DNA of 64,000 bases from Microterricola viridarii. GTDB taxonomy: Bacteria; Actinomycetota; Actinomycetes; Actinomycetales; Microbacteriaceae. Where the stretch lies: the NCBI RefSeq assembly GCF_900104895.1, contig NZ_LT629742.1, positions 868,001 through 932,000 of the forward strand. The letters run 5' to 3'. Numbering within the stretch: position 1 is the first letter of the stretch; each line of letters starts with the position of its first letter. Positions 17,967-26,295 of the stretch are shown in pieces. A model generated the notes under the pieces. It had not been told where the DNA came from. It worked only from the letters and a program-made list of their open reading frames with translations, and searched no databases. A program made the translations under genes and the position numbers.

Positions 17967-19823
17967 ATGTGCGGGATCGCAGGAGTGCGGCAGTTCGAGA
18001 GCACGGGGGTGTCCACCGACGTCCTCAGGGCGATGGCAGCGGCCCTGCAGCATCGCGGGCCAGACGACTCTGGAACCTGGAGCGAAGGTGGCGTCGGCTT
18101 CGCGCACACACGGCTTTCCATCATCGACCTTGCTGCATCCCGCCAACCGATGGAGAGCGTCGACGGCCGGTGGGTCCTGGTGTTCAACGGCGAGATATTC
18201 AACTATCGACAGCTGCGCGAAGAGCTCGACTACCCCTTCCACACCAACGGAGACACAGAGACAATCCTCGCCGGAGTCTCCATACATGGCCTCGACTTCG
18301 TGAACGAGCTGGTCGGCCAATTCGCGCTCGCGCTCTTCGACAGGGCCACCGGGTCGGTCCACCTCGTGAGGGACCGACTGGGTGTGCTCCCGTTGTACTA
18401 CAGCCTGAAGCCTGATTCGCTGGTGTTCGGGTCAGAGGTCAAAGCTCTGTTGGCCGCCTCACCGAACAGGCCCGATGTCGATCTTGCAAGCCTGGACGCC
18501 TACCTGAGCGCGCGTTCCGTCGCTTCGCCCCACACGCTCTTCGCGGGCGTCTCCAAGCTCCCGCCTGGCCACCGGGCAGAGTTCAGCGCAGACGGATCGG
18601 TCGTGCTGACCCGGTACTGGCAGCTTCCGCCCCCGGACGACGATGGCGCATGGAACGAGCAGCGAGTCGTCGACGAGGTCGATCGGGCGGTGACCTCGGC
18701 GGTGGAATCGGCGCTCGTCGCGGACGTTCCGGTCGGGTCCTACCTCAGCGGAGGGATCGACTCCAGTCTGATCGTGGCGAAAGCGGCCGCGCTCCGGCCC
18801 GGGCGCACGCTGCACACCTTCGCGGCGGGTTTCGGCGACCCGCGCCACGACGAGTTGGGCTGGGCGAGGCGTGTCAGCGAGATCGTCGGCTCTGAGCACC
18901 ATGCGGTCCAGGTGGACGCCGAAGACTTCGAGCGGCTGTGGCCGAAACTGACCTGGCATCGGGACGCACCGATGTCAGAACCGGCGGATATCGCGGTGTT
19001 CCGTCTCGCGGAGGCAGCGCGACAGCATGTGCGCGTCGTGCTCTCTGGCGAAGGCGGCGACGAGCTCTTCGCGGGGTACCCAAAGTACCGGGCGGCCGCG
19101 GTGATGTCTGCTGCAGCGCGGCTGCCCGCTGGCGTGCGTGCCGGGGCAGCGGGGCTGGTTGAGCGCCGATTGCCCGAGCGCTACGCCCGGCAGCGAATTG
19201 CGCTCCGCGTATGGGGTGCCCGCACCCCGAGCGAGCAGTACCGCACCTGGTTCGCCCCCTTCACCGCGTCGGAGCGCCGCGCCCTGCTCGCGGGGCTACC
19301 GGGCCGGCCGCTGGGCGGCGAAGGCGTCGGCCGCGACCCGATTCGCGAGATGCTGGTGCATGACCTGGGCTCCTGGCTGCCGGACAACCTCTTGGAGCGG
19401 GGCGACCGGATGTCGATGGCTGCATCGCTCGAGCTCCGACCGCCCCTGCTCGACCACCGGTTGGTCGAGCTCGCATTCCGAATCCCGTCTTCCTACAAGG
19501 TGCGCGACGGCAACACGAAGTGGGCGCTGAAAGCGGTTGCCCGGCGCTCATTGCCCTCGGAGATCGTCGACCGGCGCAAAGTCGGGTTCCGCGTTCCACT
19601 TGACTCATGGTTCCGCTCCGGGCTGCGTGACTCGATGTGGGACAGGCTGACGGGGACGGACTCCTTCGTGGCCCAGACTCTGGACCGCCAGGCGATCCGC
19701 AGCTTGCTTGAACGCCACGAGAGCGGAAAGTTCGATGAGTCGAGCAGGATCTGGACGCTCATGTCGCTCGAAGTCTGGCACGAGACGTTCTTCCGCGTGC
19801 CCCAGACGACCCGAGTCGACTGA
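17967..19823 (+). CDS. asnB: Glutamine-hydrolysing asparagine synthase family amidotransferase
   Basis: A 618-residue class II amidotransferase. Cys2 in MCGIAGVRQF is the glutaminase nucleophile after Met removal; the ATP-pyrophosphatase site is SYLSGGIDSSLIVA near residue 258, with LSGEGGDELFAGYPKYR further on. Length matches the exopolysaccharide-linked AsnB group. Located among glycosyltransferases and divergent from a GT4 gene, it more likely amidates a glycan (for example a uronic acid carboxyl, as proposed for WbpS) than makes free asparagine; this is inference. It stands alone on the plus strand, with a short hairpin just after the stop. Confidence 0.88.
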   Translation: MCGIAGVRQFESTGVSTDVLRAMAAALQHRGPDDSGTWSEGGVGFAHTRLSIIDLAASRQPMESVDGRWVLVFNGEIFNYRQLREELDYPFHTNGDTETILAGVSIHGLDFVNELVGQFALALFDRATGSVHLVRDRLGVLPLYYSLKPDSLVFGSEVKALLAASPNRPDVDLASLDAYLSARSVASPHTLFAGVSKLPPGHRAEFSADGSVVLTRYWQLPPPDDDGAWNEQRVVDEVDRAVTSAVESALVADVPVGSYLSGGIDSSLIVAKAAALRPGRTLHTFAAGFGDPRHDELGWARRVSEIVGSEHHAVQVDAEDFERLWPKLTWHRDAPMSEPADIAVFRLAEAARQHVRVVLSGEGGDELFAGYPKYRAAAVMSAAARLPAGVRAGAAGLVERRLPERYARQRIALRVWGARTPSEQYRTWFAPFTASERRALLAGLPGRPLGGEGVGRDPIREMLVHDLGSWLPDNLLERGDRMSMAASLELRPPLLDHRLVELAFRIPSSYKVRDGNTKWALKAVARRSLPSEIVDRRKVGFRVPLDSWFRSGLRDSMWDRLTGTDSFVAQTLDRQAIRSLLERHESGKFDESSRIWTLMSLEVWHETFFRVPQTTRVD

Positions 19824-19829
19824 CAGCGT

Positions 19830-19851
19830 GTGCGGCTTGTGCTGGCCGCAC
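19830..19851. terminator. Hairpin between convergent asnB-like and GT2 genes
   Basis: GTGCGGC and GCCGCAC form a 7-bp stem with an 8-base loop, seven bases after the asnB-like stop and 19 bases from the end of the convergent GT2 gene. There is no clear T-run, so it is a weak bidirectional terminator candidate. Confidence 0.35.
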
Positions 19852-19869
19852 GACGACGAGGTTTCCGAG

Positions 19870-20709
19870 TCAGAGCGTTTCGCGGGAGCTGCTGTCCCTC
19901 TCCCATGCGCTTCCTCGTGCGGTCTTGGCGCGCAGACGGGAGTAGCTCACGATCGTCAGGTAGACGCCCACGTCGACGAGTCGAAGGGGTTGTTGCCGCA
20001 ACAGGCGTCGCAGGTCGTTGAGCTGCCCGCGCTGCCCCTCTGAGACGGCCAGGCCGGGGCGCGCCACCTCGGTTTGGGTGCGGTAGCTGCGCTGGAGGAT
20101 GCGAACGAGGTCTGCCGTGCGGCGGGGTGTGGTCACGATCACGGGATCGGTCGAGACAATCGCGATCTCCTCGCGTGCGAACAATGCGTCGATGAACAGG
20201 TCATCCGAGACGATTTCGGGGAACTCCCCAAAACGGGCACGGCCGTTCGTGGAGAGCGCGTAGCAGCCGGCCCCCCAGAGTGCACCCGCAATCGATGGCA
20301 GCCGTGCGCGGACCCAATACCATCGGCGCACAGGCCAAGAGGCGCGGCTCGTGTCGAAATGATGAGGGGGGCGGCCTGCAAGCGTCTCGCCGGCGAGCGC
20401 ATCGAACACGGCGCGGGCCGCACGGCTGCTGAGCACGACGTCGGCGTCGAGGTAGATGCGAGGGCCGGTTTGCGCGAGCCTGTCGCCCTCGCGCAGTGCG
20501 GCGGTCTTGGACGCGACGTCGAGCTCGATGACGTGCGCGAATGCGAAGCCGCGGCTGATGGCGGCCGTCTGATCGGTGCACCCATTGCAGACCACGAAGA
20601 CCTCGACATCCGCTGCGGCCGCGAACTGTTCGAGGGCCTGCAGCGTCCGCCCGATGACGGCCTGCTCGTTGTGTGCGGCGATGATGATGCTGCCGCGGTG
20701 CGCGGTCAT
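19870..20709 (-). CDS. Glycosyltransferase family 2
   Basis: A 279-residue GT2 enzyme starting MTAHRGSIIIAAHNEQAVIGR; ATG 20709 overlaps the stop of the upstream GT2 gene by four bases, which fixes the start and excludes a longer upstream extension. VFVVCNGCTDQTA follows, and IYLDADVVLSS near residue 100 holds the metal-binding Asp-x-Asp. The C-terminal third is basic and lacks membrane segments. Second gene of a two-gene minus-strand unit. Family members add single sugars from nucleotide donors; the donor here is unknown. Confidence 0.88.
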   Translation of the reverse strand: MTAHRGSIIIAAHNEQAVIGRTLQALEQFAAAADVEVFVVCNGCTDQTAAISRGFAFAHVIELDVASKTAALREGDRLAQTGPRIYLDADVVLSSRAARAVFDALAGETLAGRPPHHFDTSRASWPVRRWYWVRARLPSIAGALWGAGCYALSTNGRARFGEFPEIVSDDLFIDALFAREEIAIVSTDPVIVTTPRRTADLVRILQRSYRTQTEVARPGLAVSEGQRGQLNDLRRLLRQQPLRLVDVGVYLTIVSYSRLRAKTARGSAWERDSSSRETL

Positions 20710-21602
20710 CGTCGCCCGCCGGGGAGCTCCGTGCGCGCGCGTGCCGAAAGCAGCGCCCTCAGGGCCGCGCGGGAGCCTGCACGATGTGGCCGGACAACGT
20801 TGTGCATGACCAGCACGGTCGCGAAGATGCTTGAGGCGAGGGGGCCGTGCCACTTGCGAAAGTAGCGCAGCTTGTTGATCTCAATGAGAGCGTCGAGTTG
20901 TGGCGAGGAGCCAGAGCCGGAACCGCGATGCCGAACAACCGCGGCGGGCGTGAATCGGAGCGTCATCCCCTGTTCTCGGATGCGCCGGGAGTAGTCCGTC
21001 TCCTCCGAGTACAGGAAGAAGCGCTGCTCGTCCCACGCTCCGACGAGTTCCGGCACGTCCGCACGAACGAGGAGGGCCGCTCCCGTCGCCCAGTCCACCG
21101 TCCGCGCCGACAGGTAGTGGTGGTCGGTGCGCACCATCTCGGCGAACCAGTGCGGCCTGCTTGGCCAGCGATCGCCGAACAGAGCTTCGCCGAGCGAGCG
21201 GGCGATGCTCGGCTCGCGCCGCTGGGAACGTTGGGTGAGACCGTCGGCGTCGAGGATCAGGGGGACGGCGGCGGACACGGATTCGTCGATCTCCGCCGCG
21301 AGCGCAGGGAGTGCTCCGGGCAGGAGGACGAGGTCCGGATTGAGGAAGACCGTGTACCGACCGGGAGGCGAGGCGGCGAGGCCCCGGTTGAGCCCGCCCG
21401 AGTAACCAAGATTGGCCCCAGCTTCGACGATGGTCACGTGACCACCATCGGCCAGGGCCAATGGGAGGGTGCTGCCGGGATCGTTGTTGACGATGACTGC
21501 ATGCCAGCTGTGGCCGGCGGCAGCGGCGGGGAGAGAGGCCAGCAGTTCGAGGAGGTCGTCGTTGCTGCGGTAGGCGACAACTATGACCGTGAAGTCCAGC
21601 AT
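20706..21602 (-). CDS. Glycosyltransferase family 2, WbbL/rhamnosyltransferase-like
   Basis: A 298-residue GT2 enzyme beginning FTVIVVAYRSNDDLLELLASL. VIVNNDPGST and VEAGANLGYSGGLNRGL are the donor-pocket motifs of WbbL-type rhamnosyltransferases, and VFLNPDLVLLPGAL carries the metal-binding acidic residue. EQRFFLYSEETDYSRRIRE contains the catalytic-base ED pair region (EE-D). It starts just downstream of a strong hairpin at 21619-21654 that ends the preceding beta-helix gene, and is translationally coupled to the next GT2. Confidence 0.9.
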   Translation of the reverse strand: MLDFTVIVVAYRSNDDLLELLASLPAAAAGHSWHAVIVNNDPGSTLPLALADGGHVTIVEAGANLGYSGGLNRGLAASPPGRYTVFLNPDLVLLPGALPALAAEIDESVSAAVPLILDADGLTQRSQRREPSIARSLGEALFGDRWPSRPHWFAEMVRTDHHYLSARTVDWATGAALLVRADVPELVGAWDEQRFFLYSEETDYSRRIREQGMTLRFTPAAVVRHRGSGSGSSPQLDALIEINKLRYFRKWHGPLASSIFATVLVMHNVVRPHRAGSRAALRALLSARARTELPGGRR

Positions 21603-21618
21603 CCGTCCCCCTCACTCA

Positions 21619-21654
21619 CTGGCGGCAGCAGCAACGCTACGCTGTTGCCGCCAG
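21619..21654 (-). terminator. Hairpin between beta-helix gene and GT2 gene
   Basis: A 9-bp perfect stem (CTGGCGGCA / TGCCGCCAG) with a further inner CAGC/GCTG pairing. It lies about 20 bases after the stop of the beta-helix gene and 17 bases before the GT2 start, without a T-run. It may terminate or attenuate transcription between the two. Confidence 0.5.
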
Positions 21655-21671
21655 CAAGTACAGGGATGTGC

Positions 21672-23246
21672 CTAGGAAGAAGGAACCGGGACCTTGGCGC
21701 CATTCTGCATCACATTGCCGGTCCACTCGTTGCCGACCCCGCGGGAGTCCCACGCGACGGCGCTGCCGTAGTAGCCACACTTCGGGTTGGCGTCGGTGCC
21801 GAAGGTGTTGTCGATGAACTTGACGTTCGAGGACGGGTACTGGCTGTTGTGAGCGGCTTCACCGCCGGCGTAGACGCAGTAGCCGCCGCCGTTGAACAGG
21901 TTGCCCTTCACCAGTGTGTTCGTGAAGGAGTTCCACTGGTTGAGGAAGGCGAGCGATGCCGTGAAGTTGCCGGCCGAACCGGAGTCCAGTCGGTTGTTCA
22001 CGATGGTGTAGTTGGGGCCACCCAGGCTCAGGATCGCCTCGTTGTGCGAGCCGTTGGAGACGGGCATGTCGTGGATCCACGAGTTCGAGATGGTCACGTT
22101 GGCGTCGAGCATCGCGCCCTTGCCCCAGCCATGGATGTTGCAGGACTCGCAGGTGAAGTTGGCGTAACCGATGCCCTCGGTCTTCGATGCCCACTCGCCA
22201 CCGGGGCCAGCGATCTCCGTGCGCTGCACGGTGAGGCCCTTGTACGGCGGGCGGATCTGAACGCGCCCGTTCACCTTGGAGTTGCGGATGGTCACGTTGT
22301 CAGCGTTGATGATGACGTCACCGTTGAACTCGACACCGTCGTAGACGGCCCCTGCGGTCTTGACCGTCAGCCCGTTCATCGGCTTCAGGACGGTCCCAGC
22401 CGGGTAGCCAGTGGTCTTGGCGCTGGGCCACGTGCCTGCGGGCAGCGGGTTCTCCGGCGTGACCGGCGGGGTCACCGGCGGCGTGACCGGCGGGGTCACG
22501 GGTGGGGTCACGGGCGGCGTGACCGGAGGGGTCACGGGCGGGGTGACCGGCGGCGTCACGGGCGGGGTCACCGGCGGCGTGACGGGCGGGCGGGTTGCGC
22601 TGTCGGACGGGGTGAAGAGCGCGTCAACCCAGTAATTCGAGGAATTCCACGTCTTGGTGGGGAACGCGGCCTTCGAGGTGTACTTGAAGACGCCGCTGTT
22701 GCGCTTGGCAACGCTCAGGTACTCCGAGCTGGCAGACGTGAACGTGTAGTTCTCGGTGGTGGCGTAGCGGCCCTTGGGCGCCAGGTAAGACACGGTGTAG
22801 CTCTTGCCCGCGGACAGCTTCACCGGCTCGCTGAACTGTGCGACCTGCCAGCCGGAGGCCGTGCCCGTCGGGAAGGTAGCGCTTGCGAGCAGCTTCCCCG
22901 AGCTTGTCCACAAGTGGCCGACCTGGGTGCCCGTGGTCGCTGCCGTCTTCCAGAACCGGACGCCGCTGACGGCGCCATCCGTCTTCGCAGTGAACTTGGT
23001 ACCGAGCTCAACGCTCTGGCGATCGCTGTCGGTCTTGACACCGCTCGGAGCAGACGTGCCCCAGATGCCCATCGACTTCGACGTGGCGGTGGCGGTGGCG
23101 GTGGCGGAGGCGGGTGCCTGCGAGACTTCGGCCGCATTCGCGGACAGAGCGATGCTCCCCGCCAGGACTCCGGCCAGAATTCCTGCAGTCACCGTGACAG
23201 GTGAGAGTGCTCTTCGACGCCATGTTGACGCACTTCTGCGCTTCAT
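21672..23246 (-). CDS. Secreted DUF4082 plus right-handed beta-helix protein
   Basis: A 524-residue exported protein. The signal peptide (RRR, then hydrophobic to ALSANAA, about residue 38) is followed by one DUF4082 domain (about 55-210: SVELGTKFTAKTDG, GVRFWKTAA, VGHLWTSSG, NYWVDALF). A run of PPVT repeats (about 218-262) leads to a C-terminal domain of about 250 residues rich in N-[VTI]-x-[IL]-x-N-[ST] steps (VTIRNSKVNG, VTISNSWIHD, YTIVNNRL) typical of a parallel beta-helix of pectate-lyase type. No catalytic signature was recognised. It could bind or modify the extracellular glycan. It lies between the Wzy-like gene and the GT2 pair, with a C4/G4 palindrome and a long leader upstream. 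Confidence 0.85.
   Translation of the reverse strand: MKRRSASTWRRRALSPVTVTAGILAGVLAGSIALSANAAEVSQAPASATATATATSKSMGIWGTSAPSGVKTDSDRQSVELGTKFTAKTDGAVSGVRFWKTAATTGTQVGHLWTSSGKLLASATFPTGTASGWQVAQFSEPVKLSAGKSYTVSYLAPKGRYATTENYTFTSASSEYLSVAKRNSGVFKYTSKAAFPTKTWNSSNYWVDALFTPSDSATRPPVTPPVTPPVTPPVTPPVTPPVTPPVTPPVTPPVTPPVTPPVTPENPLPAGTWPSAKTTGYPAGTVLKPMNGLTVKTAGAVYDGVEFNGDVIINADNVTIRNSKVNGRVQIRPPYKGLTVQRTEIAGPGGEWASKTEGIGYANFTCESCNIHGWGKGAMLDANVTISNSWIHDMPVSNGSHNEAILSLGGPNYTIVNNRLDSGSAGNFTASLAFLNQWNSFTNTLVKGNLFNGGGYCVYAGGEAAHNSQYPSSNVKFIDNTFGTDANPKCGYYGSAVAWDSRGVGNEWTGNVMQNGAKVPVPSS
22460..22590 (-). repeat. Repeat coding the (PPVT)n linker
   Basis: A 12-bp unit, GGCGGGGTCACC with third-position variation, is repeated about eleven times and encodes the Pro-Pro-Val-Thr linker between the DUF4082 and beta-helix domains. 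It is a plausible site of length change by slippage in multiples of four residues without frame loss. Confidence 0.85.
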
Positions 23247-23422
23247 GCTTCTCCAATGGATTGTGAAACGATCAATCAGGAACCGGGATCGGACATCCTT
23301 CGGTCGCTATCGAAACGCCGTGACGGATCCTGACGAAGTCTCAACTTTCACATAGGTTCGTGTGCTGGATCAAATTGGTTTGCATCTTTGCAGAGAGCTT
23401 GGAGGTTTGCGTGCATGACACG

Positions 23423-23440
23423 CCCCCCAATTATGGGTAC
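23423..23440 (-). promoter_or_regulatory. C4/G4 palindrome over the wzy-like stop codon (site C)
   Basis: On the minus strand GTACCC-ATAATT-GGGGGG begins at the stop codon of the Wzy-like gene and lies about 180 bp before the start of the secreted beta-helix protein. It belongs to the same motif class as sites A, B and D. Directly adjoining it is a CGTGCATGAC block that is also present near site A. Confidence 0.45.
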
Positions 23441-24789
23441 ATTCTCAGTGTACTGCTGCCGCCCGCCAGAAGTGAGGCCGCAGGCTCGGCGGGGGTGACG
23501 AGTCGACGGTACGCGCCGCTCAGCCCGATCACGAGAAAGAGCGTGCCTGCGGCTTGCGGGAAGGAGAGGGCGTCGAAGAGCGCGAGGAGCGAGGCGCCAG
23601 CGAGAAGTGAAGCCGTCAGCGCCACGCCGATGTCATTCATGAGCGGAGTGTGCGAGCGTCGACGAGCCCCCAGCGGGGTGAATGCCGAGGCCGCGAGGAG
23701 GCCGATCAGCGTCAACAATCCGAGCGCGCCCGTCTCGACGAGGAAGAGCAGGTACTGATTGTCCAGAATCCGATAGGCGGGCAACAACGTGCTGAAGCCA
23801 CGGCCCGTCACGGGGAAGTTCGCGAACATGGATTCGACGAGGGCGTAGCTGGACGTGCGGGAGGCGGCACTTGCGTCATTGCCAATCGATTCGAAGAGAA
23901 ACCTCAGATTGGTGATCACCCTCGGCACGATCAGGTACGTGAGTCCCCCCAGCGCGAGAATGAGGGTGAGTATCAGGCGCCTGGCACCGGGGCCGAGCGC
24001 CAGGAGAAGTGGAGCGAGCGCCGCAGCGAGCCCGATGTAGGCGGAGCGAGAGCTGGACAGGAGCACTCCAACGAGGATCAGCGCGCTCATTGTCCAGAGC
24101 AGCACTGCACGGGACCCACGGGAATGCAGCGCGTAGACGATGGCCAGGGGGAGCGTCATCGAGAGGATGACGGCATACTCCAGCGGGTGGGCAGACGTCG
24201 CGGCTGGTCGCGCGAAGCCGCCACGAAGATCCAGGCTCGAATAGTCGCTGTTTGCGGAGAGCCCCGGCAGGGTGATCTGATCCACGAGGGGAAGATTCGT
24301 CATGAACTGCGCGATTCCGAGGAGTGCGATGAGCCCGCCCGCTAACGCAAAGCGGCGGATGATCGCGAGAAACCGATCCTCTGTCGGCGGGCCGTCGAGG
24401 GCGATGACCGCGATTCCAACCATCGCACCGACTCGCAGGAGGCCCGTGTCGGCGGGGCTGATCTCAGCGACGGGGAGGGCGCGGGTCATCGCGGCGATGT
24501 AGCTGAGCAGCATGGCGCCGGTGAAGAGGAGCAATCCGAGCCGAATGGGGTTGCGTGGTGCCTCATCGATGGGGTGACCGAGCTGCGCGCGAAACCAGAA
24601 CCACCAGACGAGTGCGCCGAGCCCAAAGATCGTTCCGAGCGAGCCAAGCGTGCCGAGCGCGCCGATCCGGAGGGTGGAGGGAATGGCGTAGAGCACGATG
24701 AAGTACAGGGTGAGGATTGTCACCCCGTCGGGGAGGATCTTGAATGCCGCCGCGCTGAGCTGGCGCGCGCGACTCGCCACGAGGCTCAT
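23431..24789 (-). CDS. O-antigen ligase / Wzy-type polymerase
   Basis: A 452-residue membrane protein with about 11-12 hydrophobic segments. The large extracytoplasmic loop near residues 310-350 (SIGNDASAASRTSSYALVES, then NFPVTGRGFSTLLP) and the SSSRSAYIGL segment are typical of the O-antigen ligase/polymerase family. In a cluster with a flippase and Wzz-like proteins it is probably the repeat-unit polymerase, though a ligase role cannot be excluded. It follows the Wzz-like gene at 24822 by 32 bp on the same strand. Confidence 0.88.
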   Translation of the reverse strand: MSLVASRARQLSAAAFKILPDGVTILTLYFIVLYAIPSTLRIGALGTLGSLGTIFGLGALVWWFWFRAQLGHPIDEAPRNPIRLGLLLFTGAMLLSYIAAMTRALPVAEISPADTGLLRVGAMVGIAVIALDGPPTEDRFLAIIRRFALAGGLIALLGIAQFMTNLPLVDQITLPGLSANSDYSSLDLRGGFARPAATSAHPLEYAVILSMTLPLAIVYALHSRGSRAVLLWTMSALILVGVLLSSSRSAYIGLAAALAPLLLALGPGARRLILTLILALGGLTYLIVPRVITNLRFLFESIGNDASAASRTSSYALVESMFANFPVTGRGFSTLLPAYRILDNQYLLFLVETGALGLLTLIGLLAASAFTPLGARRRSHTPLMNDIGVALTASLLAGASLLALFDALSFPQAAGTLFLVIGLSGAYRRLVTPAEPAASLLAGGSSTLRMYP

Positions 24790-24821
24790 CGGCTACGTCG
24801 GCATCGCGCGGTGTTTCACGG

Positions 24822-25523
24822 TCATGACTTGAGGCTCTCCCTGTGCGGCGCGGTGCTCGCGTTCTCCTGTGCCCACACCGCCAACGACTCAGCGGTCTCG
24901 GCATGTTCGGGGGACTTCGATCGCTTGCGACGCTTGTTGACGAGTCCATCAACGATTCCCGCCAGCAACACCGTGAGCGCGAGACCACCCGCGGCCACGA
25001 GCCCAGTGAGCTGGATGCGGCGCTTGTTGTCGCTCTCGGCGTTCACGTCGACGGTGATGTCCGAAGCCGTGATGAGGGCGTTGCGTGGAACGTTGAGGTC
25101 TGCCTGCATTCCGAGAAGTTCCTGCGGGATCTGCGAATGGATGCTCTTGACGAGTGCGAGGGCATCGGGGCCGGCTTCCGCCTCCGCCTCGATCAGCAGG
25201 ATCGGCCCGGTCGAGTTCCCGTCAACCGTGACTGTGTACTCCGCATCGGGATACGTGTCTTCCAGTGGGCCACGAACCGCCTCGGCATCCAAGCGTCGTG
25301 TGAGCACGTCCAAGGCCTGCCCGAGCCCGCCCAAATACAGGTAGGGGTTCCCGTCTTCGCCCACGACTGTGGGCGGCGGGACCAAGAGCACGCTGGCCTT
25401 GGCTGTCCACGTTTGCGGGACGTTCATGTAGGCACCGACGGCGAGTGCGGCGGTAAGGAGAAGCCCGACGAGTACGACTGGCCACCGTCGGAGTAGGCTC
25501 GCGCCGAGGTCTCGAAGATACAC
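24822..25523 (-). CDS. Wzz-like chain-length determinant protein (first)
   Basis: A 233-residue protein with two membrane segments: RWPVVLVGLLLTAALAVGAYM near the N-terminus and LTGLVAAGGLALTVLLAGIVDG near residue 175, enclosing an extracytoplasmic alpha/beta domain of about 130 residues. This is the Wzz/YveK (PCP) topology. A basic cytoplasmic tail (VNKRRKRSK) follows. There is no Walker-motif BY-kinase fused or adjacent. It is divergent, 85 bp apart, from a second Wzz-like gene and precedes the Wzy-like gene, which supports a role in polymer length control. Confidence 0.82.
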   Translation of the reverse strand: MYLRDLGASLLRRWPVVLVGLLLTAALAVGAYMNVPQTWTAKASVLLVPPPTVVGEDGNPYLYLGGLGQALDVLTRRLDAEAVRGPLEDTYPDAEYTVTVDGNSTGPILLIEAEAEAGPDALALVKSIHSQIPQELLGMQADLNVPRNALITASDITVDVNAESDNKRRIQLTGLVAAGGLALTVLLAGIVDGLVNKRRKRSKSPEHAETAESLAVWAQENASTAPHRESLKS

Positions 25524-25608
25524 TGCGCCTCACTCTCACGATTCTGTGAACATGATGTCTCACCTAGACTAGGGGCTCATTTCCCTGCAATGGCGAGGGA
25601 GGCCAGAG

Positions 25609-26295
25609 ATGACCGTGTGGCGAGCGCTTGGGATCCTCGCGCGCCGTTGGTACGTGGTGCTTGCTGTGGCGCTGATCGCCGCACTGGCGGGTTTCTTCGC
25701 CCTGCGCGGCGCAGGTGTGTACACAGCTCAGGTTTCTGTGCGCCTGCTCACACCGGCCGCGCTCACAAGCGACGAGAACTCGCTGGGGGTGCGGCCCGAG
25801 GGGCTCGCCAAGTTCGCGGCGCTGATCGAGAAGCAGTTCAACGGCAATGACGAGATCATCAGGTTCGGCTCTCCGGATGCCACGCTGGCGGGAGCCGGAG
25901 TGCGCTCCGGAGTCAGCGTCCGCCTGCTGAACTCCGGCAGCCAGTGGAACCAGAGCTTTCGGGAGCCACTGCTGATCGTCGACGTCGTCGGGACGAGCGC
26001 CGCTGGCGTGACCAGCCAGGTCGACTCGACTGTGGCCGAATTGACGCGCATCATCAGCGAGAGGCAGGACGACGCCGGCATTGACCCGCGATACTCGGTG
26101 ACGACCCTGGTCTCGCCGGATCCGCCGGCCGTGAACTACATCAATGGCAACCGCTCGCGCGCGCTCGCGGCGATTGGGATCCTCGGACTGGGGATTGCCG
26201 TGCTTGCCGCGATAGAGACCGACCGTCTGCTCCTGCGGCGCAGCGCGCGAAATCTCCTCAGCGCAGCACAGAAGGCGACCACGCGTGCTCGATGA
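25609..26295 (+). CDS. Wzz-like chain-length determinant protein (second)
   Basis: A 228-residue protein with the same two-span plan: WYVVLAVALIAALAGFFAL at residues about 14-32 and ALAAIGILGLGIAVLAAIE at about 185-203, with an extracytoplasmic region beginning YTAQVSVRLLTP. It is a distant paralogue of the divergently transcribed protein at 24822. RBS GAGGGAGG precedes ATG 25609. Its last 38 bases overlap the 3' end of the convergent beta-propeller gene, so both transcripts are antisense to each other there. No kinase domain is present. Confidence 0.8.
   Translation: MTVWRALGILARRWYVVLAVALIAALAGFFALRGAGVYTAQVSVRLLTPAALTSDENSLGVRPEGLAKFAALIEKQFNGNDEIIRFGSPDATLAGAGVRSGVSVRLLNSGSQWNQSFREPLLIVDVVGTSAAGVTSQVDSTVAELTRIISERQDDAGIDPRYSVTTLVSPDPPAVNYINGNRSRALAAIGILGLGIAVLAAIETDRLLLRRSARNLLSAAQKATTRAR

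Noticed and set aside
20847-23204. Plus-strand frame of 785 codons opposite a GT2 gene and the beta-helix gene
   Set aside because: Its HGRGDRRGHGRR-like stretch is only the antisense reading of the PPVT repeat; no start signal or family.
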